Position numbers and translations under genes: made by a program | Notes under the pieces: model-generated | What the model was told of the DNA's origin: nothing | Databases searched by the model: none | The model's input: the letters and a program-made list of their open reading frames with translations, nothing else | Assembly (NCBI GenBank): GCA_964463485.1 | Contig: CAYXDO010000039.1 | Span: forward strand, 1-64,000 | Origin: CAYXDO01 sp964463485 | GTDB lineage: Bacteria; Myxococcota; Kuafuiibacteriia; Kuafuiibacteriales; Kuafuiibacteriaceae | DNA length: 64,000 nt | Direction: 5' to 3' | In this document: piece after piece, positions 18,263 to 25,832 of the stretch | Numbering within the stretch: the stretch's first letter is position 1 | Layout: every line of letters begins with the position of its first letter

Positions 18263-18375
18263 GTCGCATGTGGCTGCACTGGATGTGCCACCGCGTCTGC
18301 GACGTGAGCGCCTCGACAAAATGCGAAACAACCGCGATCGCTTCGAGGCCCGCGCAAGGCGTGCATGGCACCAAG

Positions 18376-19176
18376 TCAGTGCCGCACCAGCGCCAGGACG
18401 ATCTCGAACACGATGAGCAGCACGATGGCCCACTCGAGGCGCCGAGAGACCCGGCTTTGCCAAATGTTCAGAATGACATCGATGACGTGCTCGACCGTGT
18501 GGAGGTTGTCGAACATCGCTCGATAGCGCTGCTCGATCTCGAGGTTCCTGAAGAGGGCGTCATAAAGCGCCGCGACTCTCGGATCTTCCCAGGCCTCTTC
18601 GGGCCGATCTTGGAGAAAGAACAGACTCGGAAGCTCCAAGCGATCGGTCATGAGTCGGCCGACGCGCCGCAGAGTGTCCCGGTTGGCCCGCGGCGGGACC
18701 CCGCGCGTGGCGAGCTGTTGGGTGAGTAGCAATCCCTCGTCGAGAAATTGCTCGCTCGCTTTCTCGTACCGCTCGAGCGCCGCGGACTGGCCGAGCAACA
18801 TCGCGATGGCAGCCATCAAATCGACTGATCTTTCGGGGATGACGACCTGGTCCCAACCCACTCGAGGAGAGGCGTCGATGTGCTCGGGGTCGACCGACAC
18901 GAAGTAAGTCTCGCTCGTGAACGGCAACGCCTTTCGCCCGAAGACTTTGGCGATGGGCTCCGTGATCGCAGCGTCGAGCTTGGTGGCTCCGTCGAGCACG
19001 ATGGCCCCGAAGGTGAAAACGTACAGGCGCGCGGACGCGCCGACCTCATACGCGCGCCCGTAGGCGTAGCGGCGTTGCTCCTTCCAAGGGAGCTCACCGG
19101 CGGCCTTCTCCAAATCGACGCCGCCGTCGAGGGCGACGGCGGTGATCGGAGTCCCGTCTCGCGGTTTGTCAGGCAT
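18376..19176 (-). CDS. RMD1/YagE family (DUF155) membrane-anchored protein
   Basis: A protein of 266 residues. The ATG at 19176 is chosen because upstream sequence overlaps the PPK2-like gene and is low quality. It contains the DUF155 core: YVFTFGAIVLDGA near residue 55, then the helical region AAIAMLLGQSAALERYEKAS and LPSLFFLQDRPEEAWEDP. The C-terminus has the typical charged stretch then a single membrane helix (LEWAIVLLIVFEIVLALV). In yeast the homologue Rmd1 affects microtubule function; in bacteria the role is unknown. It follows the PPK2-like gene by 17 bases. Confidence 0.88.
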   Translation of the reverse strand: MPDKPRDGTPITAVALDGGVDLEKAAGELPWKEQRRYAYGRAYEVGASARLYVFTFGAIVLDGATKLDAAITEPIAKVFGRKALPFTSETYFVSVDPEHIDASPRVGWDQVVIPERSVDLMAAIAMLLGQSAALERYEKASEQFLDEGLLLTQQLATRGVPPRANRDTLRRVGRLMTDRLELPSLFFLQDRPEEAWEDPRVAALYDALFRNLEIEQRYRAMFDNLHTVEHVIDVILNIWQSRVSRRLEWAIVLLIVFEIVLALVRH

Positions 19177-19193
19177 GAGAGTTGGGCGTGTAC

Positions 19194-20588
19194 TCAGGCC
19201 CGTGTTTCGGTGAACTCGGCGAGCGCGCGGCGCATGCCAGAGATGACTTCCAGCCGCGCGGCGTGACGCTTGCTGGCGTCGACCAGGTGCCACGGCCCGG
19301 CGCCGACCGACTCACCCGAGATCTTCGCGAAATTTTCGAAACGCGCCTGAACCTCGTCGAACTTAGCCAGCGCGCTGACGTCGTCCGCGTCGATCTTCCC
19401 CCGAATCCCCTCGAGCCCGTTGGCCTTGACTTCGTCGAGCGTCCCGCGTGCCGCCAGGTTCTGGGTGATTCGCGAGGCGATCTCTCGGCGCGCGATCCGC
19501 TTGCCGAAGGTCTCGGCCTGTTTGTCTCCGTCCGCAAAGAGCTCCAGCTTGAAGAACAGGACGCCCTGTTTCTGCAAATCCTTCTCGAACTTGGCGAGGT
19601 CCCTGGCCATGCGCTTCTGCCGCGCCGAATCGGGCTGGCCGTACGCCGCATCTCCCGCAGGGCCGCGGTCCCAATAGACGGCCTGCCCGGCGTCGGGCAC
19701 GCCCCGCTCGAAGCGTTTCAGCCAGTGCTGGCCGCGCTCCTCGGCGGTGGGCGCCTTGAACGCTTCTGCGCGAATTTCGAAGTCGGCGCTCGCCAGCGCC
19801 TTCATCACGATCGCTCCGGTCGATGACTTGCCCGCGCCGTCCGGGCCGTCTACGTACACGATGACGCCCCTGGGTGCGGCTTTGGTGCCCTCGAGCAGCT
19901 TCAGCTCGGTCGCGATCTTTCCTAGCGCCGCTTCGATCTCCGCGTCCTGTGCGCGCTCCTTGGCTCGGTCGTCTTTCGAAAGGCCGAGCTCCAAGAAGTC
20001 CTTCAGGTTGTCGAGGGTGGTGGGCAGCGACTTCGAGCCGGCGGCTTCGAGCGCGCGCCCGAATTCCTCCAGGGTCTCGTCGTATTTGGCGCGAATTCCG
20101 TCGAGCTGCGGCTTCGGGATCACGACCCCTTCGAGGAGCCCAGCCTTGGCTTCGAACCCGCGTGGTCCGTCGAGGTCGAGCGAGAACGCCGCAAAGTCCG
20201 CAAGCGCGTAGGAGCGCACGTCGAGCTCCAGAGAACCACGCAAAAATCGCGTCTTCTCTTCGGGTTGGGTGAGCGCGAGCCCAAACCCGAGCTCGGTGAC
20301 CCGGGCCGTCAGCTCGTCCATCGTCTTCACGCCGGCGACTGCGCGCTCGATCGCCTCGAACACCGCCCGAGGCGCCTTCAGCCCTGACAGGCCGAGCGGA
20401 GACCGACCGACCTCGAAGGCCGCTGCCTTGCCGACCTTCGGCGCCTCGTGGCCCGTGCCCGGCCCACGCTCGACGGTGTCGAGGCGCCCCGCCTCCGACC
20501 GCCCCTTGGCCTTCGCCTCTTCTTGCCGCCCAGGCGCCTGGGTCGGACCCTTTGCCCCAACTCGCATCTGTAGTCCTTTATCGGACAT
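19194..20588 (-). CDS. Divergent PPK2-family polyphosphate kinase-like protein
   Basis: A protein of 464 residues from the ATG at 20588. The C-terminal 250 residues follow the PPK2 fold: Walker A-like YVDGPDGAGKSSTG, the lid region FKAPTAEERGQHWLKRF, Walker B-like VYWDRGPAGDAAYG, and the closing WHLVDASKRHAARLEVI. PPK2 enzymes transfer phosphate between polyphosphate and nucleotides. Two signature blocks differ from the canonical GRDAAGKGG and FDRSWYNRA, so activity or substrate may differ. The first 200 residues are an Ala/Lys-rich start plus a helical domain of unknown role. It heads a three-gene minus-strand set with the RMD1-like gene. Confidence 0.78.
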   Translation of the reverse strand: MSDKGLQMRVGAKGPTQAPGRQEEAKAKGRSEAGRLDTVERGPGTGHEAPKVGKAAAFEVGRSPLGLSGLKAPRAVFEAIERAVAGVKTMDELTARVTELGFGLALTQPEEKTRFLRGSLELDVRSYALADFAAFSLDLDGPRGFEAKAGLLEGVVIPKPQLDGIRAKYDETLEEFGRALEAAGSKSLPTTLDNLKDFLELGLSKDDRAKERAQDAEIEAALGKIATELKLLEGTKAAPRGVIVYVDGPDGAGKSSTGAIVMKALASADFEIRAEAFKAPTAEERGQHWLKRFERGVPDAGQAVYWDRGPAGDAAYGQPDSARQKRMARDLAKFEKDLQKQGVLFFKLELFADGDKQAETFGKRIARREIASRITQNLAARGTLDEVKANGLEGIRGKIDADDVSALAKFDEVQARFENFAKISGESVGAGPWHLVDASKRHAARLEVISGMRRALAEFTETRA

Positions 20589-20636
20589 CGCTGCCCGGTG
20601 TTGCCTCCTCCATGCCAAGATCCGATGCTCCTGTCC

Positions 20637-22682
20637 ATGCGCCCCGCGCAAACCGGTCGTTCTCGCTCCGCTCCCCTCCAAGTGCTCGCCCTCCTCGTGG
20701 CATGCTCCGACAAGCCGTCGGCGCTCGGCTCGCTCGACGCCACGACGCCCGTGGACGCCAGCGCTCCGGACGCCAACACCCCGCATGACTCTGGGATCAT
20801 CGACCCCCAGCTCGCTTCGATCCGCCTGCAACCGCCGTCGGCCAACCTCGTCAGCCGGGATGGGTCGAGGCCGTCGACGACGTTCACGGTGCTCGCCGTT
20901 TGGTCGGACGGCAGCGAGTCGACCGCCAGCGGCGCCGAGCTCGCGCTCGACTCACACAGGATCGGGGACCTCGGCGCGAATAGCGGTGAGTTCATCGCCA
21001 ACGGGTTCATCGGCGGATCGACGATCCTGCGAGCGAAGCTCGTTCACGCGGGCAACACCCTCGAAGCGCAGGCGCCGATCACCGTCCGCCTCGAATATCT
21101 CATCGTCGCCTCATCGAGCAGCACGGCGCCCACTTTGTTTGGAGGTCAAAGCGTCGAGGATCCTGCGCGATCCGCGGGGCTCGTGTATCCGCTCGAGGGC
21201 GCGGTCATGCCCGAGAACGTTCCACCAGCGGACCTTCAGTGGTCCCGCGGTGATCCCGGTGATCACTTCCACGTTCGCCTCGTGAAGCCGAGCGCCTCGG
21301 TCGACGCGTACGTGCTTCACACCGGCGCCGGCTTCTTGCTCGACTGGCTCCCTGACCTGTCGGCGTGGCGACGCCTGGCCGTCACCGATCCGGACTCACC
21401 GCTGCAAATCACCGTCGATCGTCACGTGGCTGCCTCGAACGAGGTCATTCGCTCGGAAAAGACACTCACCATTCGTTTTGCCCAGGCCGCGCTGGCCGGG
21501 ACCGTTTACTACTGGGACATCGCGGCGGGGCGCATCGTTTCTATCCAAGACGGTACGACCAATCGCGTCGCGTTCATGCCGAGCCCGCCCCTCGGCTGCG
21601 TAGGTTGCCACAGCGTGTCTCGGTCGGGCCGGTACATGGCGGGTCGGTTCGGCGGCGGAGAGAACATCGGCGGCGTCTTCGATCTCACCAAGGACTTGAC
21701 CACCGACCCGCCGCCGCTCGAGTTCGCGGTCGATGCAAACGTCCCGACGGCTCACTGGTGGTTCTCGTCTTTCAGTCCCGACGACTCGAGGCTGGTCATC
21801 AGCTATGCCGAGGGCGCAGGAAATGGGTATCTCAGACTCCTCGATCCCCACTCCGGCGCTTACATCGACGCGCTCGGAGCGGGATTGCCGACCATCGGCG
21901 CAACTCATCCCAACTGGTCACCGGACGGGACCGCGATCGCCTACGTCGCGAACATCAACGCGTGGGGCGGCGAGAACACCCTGGGCGACATCGGTATGAT
22001 TCCGGTCGAAGGACCCGATACCTTCGGAGCACCTGTCATCGTACAACGCGGCGCTGACCTCGCGGCCTCGGTCCCACCGGGCACCGCGAGCAGCTACCCG
22101 ACTTGGACCCCAGACTCTCAATTCCTCGCCTTCGCCCACGGCTCGAGCTCCCGCAGCGAGAACGGTCAGAGCGCGCTGTACCTCGTGAGACGGGACGGTT
22201 CGGGGATCGTGCGGCTCGATCGCGCGAGCGGCGGGACGGTCGCGGCCGACACCTTCCAGCCGGCATTCTCGCCGTTCTCCCAAGGAGGATACTTCTGGAT
22301 GAGCTACCTGACTCGGCGAGATTACGGAAACTCGCTCGCGGGAACTCAGGGATCTTCTCGTCAACAGATTTGGGTCTCCGCGGTCAAGACCAACCCAGCT
22401 CCGGGTGAAGATCCGAGCGAGGTGGGTTACTGGCTCCCGGGCCAGGCCACCACGTCGATGAACATCTCCGCGTACTGGGCGCCGAGCCCCTGTCGCAACG
22501 ACGGAGAGTCTTGCACGACGGCCGCGGTCTGTTGTGGAGGAGACTGTCGGCCCGACCCACAAGGCGCGCTCGTTTGTGCACCAAGACCTCCCGATCGTTG
22601 CCGCAACGACGGGATCGCGTGCAAGGCTGACGGAGAGTGCTGTGGCGGCCTGTGCATCGCGGGCCTTTGCGGCGGTTTCTGA
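20637..22682 (+). CDS. Lipoprotein with TolB-like propeller, CxxCH motif and Cys-rich C-terminus
   Basis: A protein of 681 residues from the ATG at 20637, giving a signal with lipobox ALLVAC. Following an Ala/Asp-rich linker is an Ig-like region (about 60-160), then a domain with a CxxCH motif (LGCVGCHSVSRSG), a possible single haem-c site, and then propeller blades of PD40 type: FSSFSPDDSRLVISYAEG, THPNWSPDGTAIAYVAN and YPTWTPDSQFLAFAHG. The last 60 residues have two Cys-rich units, CRNDGESCTTAAVCCGGDC and CRNDGIACKADGECCGGLC, common in myxobacterial surface proteins. The next gene starts nine bases after the stop, so cotranscription with the PLP/dehydrogenase genes is likely. Confidence 0.82.
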   Translation: MRPAQTGRSRSAPLQVLALLVACSDKPSALGSLDATTPVDASAPDANTPHDSGIIDPQLASIRLQPPSANLVSRDGSRPSTTFTVLAVWSDGSESTASGAELALDSHRIGDLGANSGEFIANGFIGGSTILRAKLVHAGNTLEAQAPITVRLEYLIVASSSSTAPTLFGGQSVEDPARSAGLVYPLEGAVMPENVPPADLQWSRGDPGDHFHVRLVKPSASVDAYVLHTGAGFLLDWLPDLSAWRRLAVTDPDSPLQITVDRHVAASNEVIRSEKTLTIRFAQAALAGTVYYWDIAAGRIVSIQDGTTNRVAFMPSPPLGCVGCHSVSRSGRYMAGRFGGGENIGGVFDLTKDLTTDPPPLEFAVDANVPTAHWWFSSFSPDDSRLVISYAEGAGNGYLRLLDPHSGAYIDALGAGLPTIGATHPNWSPDGTAIAYVANINAWGGENTLGDIGMIPVEGPDTFGAPVIVQRGADLAASVPPGTASSYPTWTPDSQFLAFAHGSSSRSENGQSALYLVRRDGSGIVRLDRASGGTVAADTFQPAFSPFSQGGYFWMSYLTRRDYGNSLAGTQGSSRQQIWVSAVKTNPAPGEDPSEVGYWLPGQATTSMNISAYWAPSPCRNDGESCTTAAVCCGGDCRPDPQGALVCAPRPPDRCRNDGIACKADGECCGGLCIAGLCGGF

Positions 22683-22691
22683 GATGGGCTC

Positions 22692-24257
22692 GTGACTCCG
22701 GAATCGCTCCTCGACTCCATTCCCCGCCTCGGACTCGTCGGCGAACCTGCTCCGGTCACTCTCCTGCCCGAGCTCGCGGCGAGCCTCGGCCTCGGCTCGC
22801 TCGCGATGAAACGCGACGATTTGCTCTCGACTTGGCACGGCGGCACCAAGCTCCGAAAGCTCGACTACCTGTTGGCGGAGCCTCGATTCCGGGACGCTCC
22901 TGGCTGGGTCACTTTCGGAGCTACCGGCTCCGGTCATTTGGTGGCCACGACGTCGGCGGCCCGGGCGCTCCAGAAGACGCTCGACGTGTTCATGTTCTAC
23001 GAGCCCGTCTCGTTCGGAGTTCTCGAGAATCTCGCATTCACGATCTCTGGACCGACCCGCATTCACTACGCCGGGTCGAGAGTCGAGATTGGGATTCGCC
23101 ACCCGAGCGTGCTCCTCTCTCGGGAGTGGAGAGGGCTCCCAGTCATTCCTCCGGGCGCCAGCACTCCGTTGGGTTCGGTAGGGCTCGCACGCGCCGCGTT
23201 CGAGCTCGCCGATCAGGTTGCGCGCAAGGAAGTCCCGACGCCCCATCATCTCTTCGTTCCGCTAGGTTCGGCGGGCACGGCGGCTGGGTTGTGGGCAGGT
23301 TTGGCGCACACCGAGCTGCGACCCACGATTCATGCCGTGGCCACCGTGGAGCACGTCTTTTCCTTGCGGCACAATGTCACCAAGCTCGCCCGAGCCACGA
23401 GTGAGCTGCTCGTAGCCTATGGGCTCCCAGCGGCGCCGCTCGAGCAGCTTCGGTTGGAGATTCATCGAGAGCAGCTCGGACCCGGTTATGGGATCTCGAC
23501 GCGCGCCTCGGAGCGTGCGACCGCGCGCCTCCAAGCGCTCGGTCTGGCCGCCGAGCCGATCTACTCAGGCAAGGCCTTCGCGTCGCTCCTCGAACGCGCC
23601 GGCCGATTTGGCGGTGAGAACGTGTGCTTTTGGCTGACGCCGCGCCGTTTTCAGCCGCTCGAGGTGGATCCTAGCTGGAGAGCTCGGCTACCGCGGCGAC
23701 TCGAGAGGCGGCTCGCCGAAGGACCAGGTCACACGCGCCGAAATTTGCTGCTCACGGCCGCCGGGATGGCAGGTGTCGCGACCTTCCGGACGCTCCGGGT
23801 ACCCAGCGAGGCCCAGCCCTTTTCGGGCCAGCTGCTGAATCAGCGTGAGGCCCACCTGCTCCGGTGCGCCGCCGAAGTCATCGTCCCGAAGGGCCCCCGA
23901 ACGTACGTCGCCGAAAACATCGATCGGTTCTTGATCGGGCAACCGCCGAGGATGTTGCGCGAGGTGCGAGCCTTATTCATGATCGTCGATCAGATTCCAC
24001 CTTTTGGCGGACTCACTCGATTCTCGATGAAGTCGCTCGAGCAGCGCGCCGCGGCGCTCGATCGCGCTTCGAGAGCTTCCGGACCGATCGGGCTTCTGTA
24101 TCGCGGCGTCCGAGACTTGGTCATGCTCGGCGTGTATCAGGATCCGACGAGCTGGCCGGCGATGGGCTACCCGGGACCCTGGCTCGGCGAGGCCCCGCGC
24201 CCCGACTCATACGCGGCGTTGTTGGGTCAGGGTGCGCCGCGGAGGCTCGAGCCCTGA
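22692..24257 (+). CDS. Fusion: PLP-dependent deaminase/desulfhydrase-like domain + gluconate 2-dehydrogenase subunit 3-like domain
   Basis: A protein of 521 residues with a GTG start. Residues 1 to about 325 match fold-type II PLP enzymes of the ACC deaminase/D-cysteine desulfhydrase family: MKRDDLLSTWHGGTKLRKL with the PLP lysine, TFGATGSGHLVATTSAARAL, the phosphate loop VPLGSAGTAAGLWAG and YSGKAFASLLERAG. The same frame then reads an RR-hydrophobic stretch (TRRNLLLTAAGMAGVATF, about 347-364) like a Tat signal, and a domain with REAHLLRCAAEVIVPKGPR resembling the small subunit of gluconate-2-dehydrogenase-type complexes. The GMC oxidoreductase gene follows directly. There is no stop between the halves. 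Possible internal starts (GTG at 23664) lack a good ribosome-binding site. Confidence 0.8.
   Translation: MTPESLLDSIPRLGLVGEPAPVTLLPELAASLGLGSLAMKRDDLLSTWHGGTKLRKLDYLLAEPRFRDAPGWVTFGATGSGHLVATTSAARALQKTLDVFMFYEPVSFGVLENLAFTISGPTRIHYAGSRVEIGIRHPSVLLSREWRGLPVIPPGASTPLGSVGLARAAFELADQVARKEVPTPHHLFVPLGSAGTAAGLWAGLAHTELRPTIHAVATVEHVFSLRHNVTKLARATSELLVAYGLPAAPLEQLRLEIHREQLGPGYGISTRASERATARLQALGLAAEPIYSGKAFASLLERAGRFGGENVCFWLTPRRFQPLEVDPSWRARLPRRLERRLAEGPGHTRRNLLLTAAGMAGVATFRTLRVPSEAQPFSGQLLNQREAHLLRCAAEVIVPKGPRTYVAENIDRFLIGQPPRMLREVRALFMIVDQIPPFGGLTRFSMKSLEQRAAALDRASRASGPIGLLYRGVRDLVMLGVYQDPTSWPAMGYPGPWLGEAPRPDSYAALLGQGAPRRLEP
24241..24256 (+). promoter_or_regulatory. Strong ribosome-binding site that decides a CTG start
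   Basis: GGAGG at 24241-24245 is followed by eight bases and then CTG at 24254-24256, which overlaps the TGA stop (24255-24257) of the upstream gene. No ATG, GTG or TTG lies in frame near this point, and the flavoprotein's FAD-binding motif begins about 15 codons later. The site therefore supports CTG initiation coupled to termination of the upstream gene. Confidence 0.65.
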
Positions 24258-25756
24258 TTTACGACGCAGCCACCCTCCCGCTCCCCGCGCGGTTTCGCGC
24301 GGACTTGATCGTCATCGGAAGCGGACCGGGCGGAGCCACCGCGGCGATGACCGCGGCCGAGGCAGGTCTGTCGGTGGTCGTGTTGGAGGCTGGTGACTTC
24401 GTGACTCCCGCGAACATGACTCAGCGCGAAGAGCAGATGTTGCCGCGATTGCTTTGGCACGCGGGCGCCCGGACGACTACGGACCGCTCGATTCGCATTC
24501 ACCAAGGGCGCGGGGTGGGTGGGTCGTCTCTCCATAATCTCAACCTCGTCAAGAGGATTCCGGATCCAATTCGCAAGCGCTGGGCGAACGAGTATGGGTT
24601 GGAGCTCCCGTGGGACGAGCTCTATGCTCACGTCGAGCAACTCATCTCGGTGTCTCTCATTCCGGAGTCGATGTGGAGCGCGCACAACCGGGTGTTGGCG
24701 AGGGGCGCCGCCGCTCTGAATTGGAAGTGGGGAGGTCTGTCGCACAACCGAACCGGCTGCCTGAGCAGTGGTTTTTGCGAGCTCGGCTGCGCCTACGACG
24801 CCAAGAACAACGCGCTCAAGGTGATGGTGCCGCGGATCGTGAAGGCCGGCGGGGAGATCTTGTTCCACGCCCTGGCGACCCACCTTCGCCACGAAGGCGG
24901 CCGAGCCGTAGGTGTGGACGCGGTCGCGCTGGATCCGGTGACTCGACAACCGAAGGGTCCGATCACGCTCACCGCGCCACGCGTGTGTGTCGCAGGGTCG
25001 GCCACGCACACGGCCGCGTTGCTGCTGCGCTCCGGAGCTCCGGACGCCAGCGAGACCACGGGTCGAACGCTCCGAATTCATCCCGCGGTGATCGCGGCCG
25101 GGGAGCTCGCCGACCCGGTACGAGCGTTCGAGGGGACGCCGCAAAGTGTAGAGTGTACGGAGTGGCTCGACTTCGACTCGGAGGACAAGCGAATCTGGAT
25201 TTTGCCGGCGTTCGGGCACCCGATGGGCGTAGCCGCGATGTTGCCGGGCCACGGGGCGGCGCATCGCGACTGGATGGAACGTTACGCCCAAATGGCCGTG
25301 CTCACGGGCATGTTGCACGACCATACGAAGGGCAGAGTGAGCCCGGACGGAAGTTTCGACTTTTCGGTGGAGTATGAGCCCATCGAGCCCGACCGAAAGC
25401 AACTCGCCCTAGGGCTCGCCAAATGTGCACAGCTCTTGTTCGCGGCCGGCGCTCGGAGAGTGTTGATCCCGGTCCGGCAGCCGATCGTGTTGAACGAGGC
25501 CAAGGAGTGTGCCGCGCTCGAGAAGTTCGAGGTCACGCCTGAGTCCGTCGAGCTCTCGGCGGTCCACCCGATGGGTACGGCGATCATGGGAGCGGATCCG
25601 AAGAGGTCCGTGGTGAGGACGGACGGTAGGCATCATCAGCTCGAAGGGCTGTGGGTCGCGGACGGGTCCGTGTTTCCGACGTCGATCGGCGTGCCGCCCC
25701 AACTATCGATCTACGCGGTCGGGCTGCACGTAGGGCGGGCGATCGGCAAGTCCTGA
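24254..25756 (+). CDS. GMC-family FAD-dependent oxidoreductase
   Basis: A protein of 500 residues using CTG as start (see the GGAGG at 24241). The N-terminal FAD-binding motif LIVIGSGPGGATAAMTAAEA is about 15 residues in, then HQGRGVGGSSLHNLNLV (the GMC signature region), a Cys-rich bit CLSSGFCELGC, and the C-terminal block VHPMGTAIMGADP ... LEGLWVADGSVFPTSIGVPP with the active-site region. Such enzymes oxidise alcohols or sugars to carbonyls. It lacks its own signal, as is usual for dehydrogenases exported together with a Tat-bearing subunit; the subunit-3-like domain is encoded just upstream. Substrate unknown. Confidence 0.9.
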   Translation: MIYDAATLPLPARFRADLIVIGSGPGGATAAMTAAEAGLSVVVLEAGDFVTPANMTQREEQMLPRLLWHAGARTTTDRSIRIHQGRGVGGSSLHNLNLVKRIPDPIRKRWANEYGLELPWDELYAHVEQLISVSLIPESMWSAHNRVLARGAAALNWKWGGLSHNRTGCLSSGFCELGCAYDAKNNALKVMVPRIVKAGGEILFHALATHLRHEGGRAVGVDAVALDPVTRQPKGPITLTAPRVCVAGSATHTAALLLRSGAPDASETTGRTLRIHPAVIAAGELADPVRAFEGTPQSVECTEWLDFDSEDKRIWILPAFGHPMGVAAMLPGHGAAHRDWMERYAQMAVLTGMLHDHTKGRVSPDGSFDFSVEYEPIEPDRKQLALGLAKCAQLLFAAGARRVLIPVRQPIVLNEAKECAALEKFEVTPESVELSAVHPMGTAIMGADPKRSVVRTDGRHHQLEGLWVADGSVFPTSIGVPPQLSIYAVGLHVGRAIGKS

Positions 25757-25832
25757 GTATGCCTGTCCGGGACGAATTCTCGATCCGTTCCCCGGGTCCC
25801 GGTCCGTCCCGGGCTGGGTCCCGTTTCCGAGA

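Noticed and set aside
24227..25402. Minus-strand frame of 391 codons opposite the GMC oxidoreductase
   Set aside because: The plus strand has FAD-binding and GMC signature motifs; the antisense frame has none.
25790..25822. GC-rich dyads (CCCGGGTCCC...) between the GMC gene and the thioredoxin/OmpA gene, possible terminator
   Set aside because: The pairing is ambiguous (direct and inverted copies of CCCGGG mixed) and no T-run follows, so a terminator cannot be claimed.
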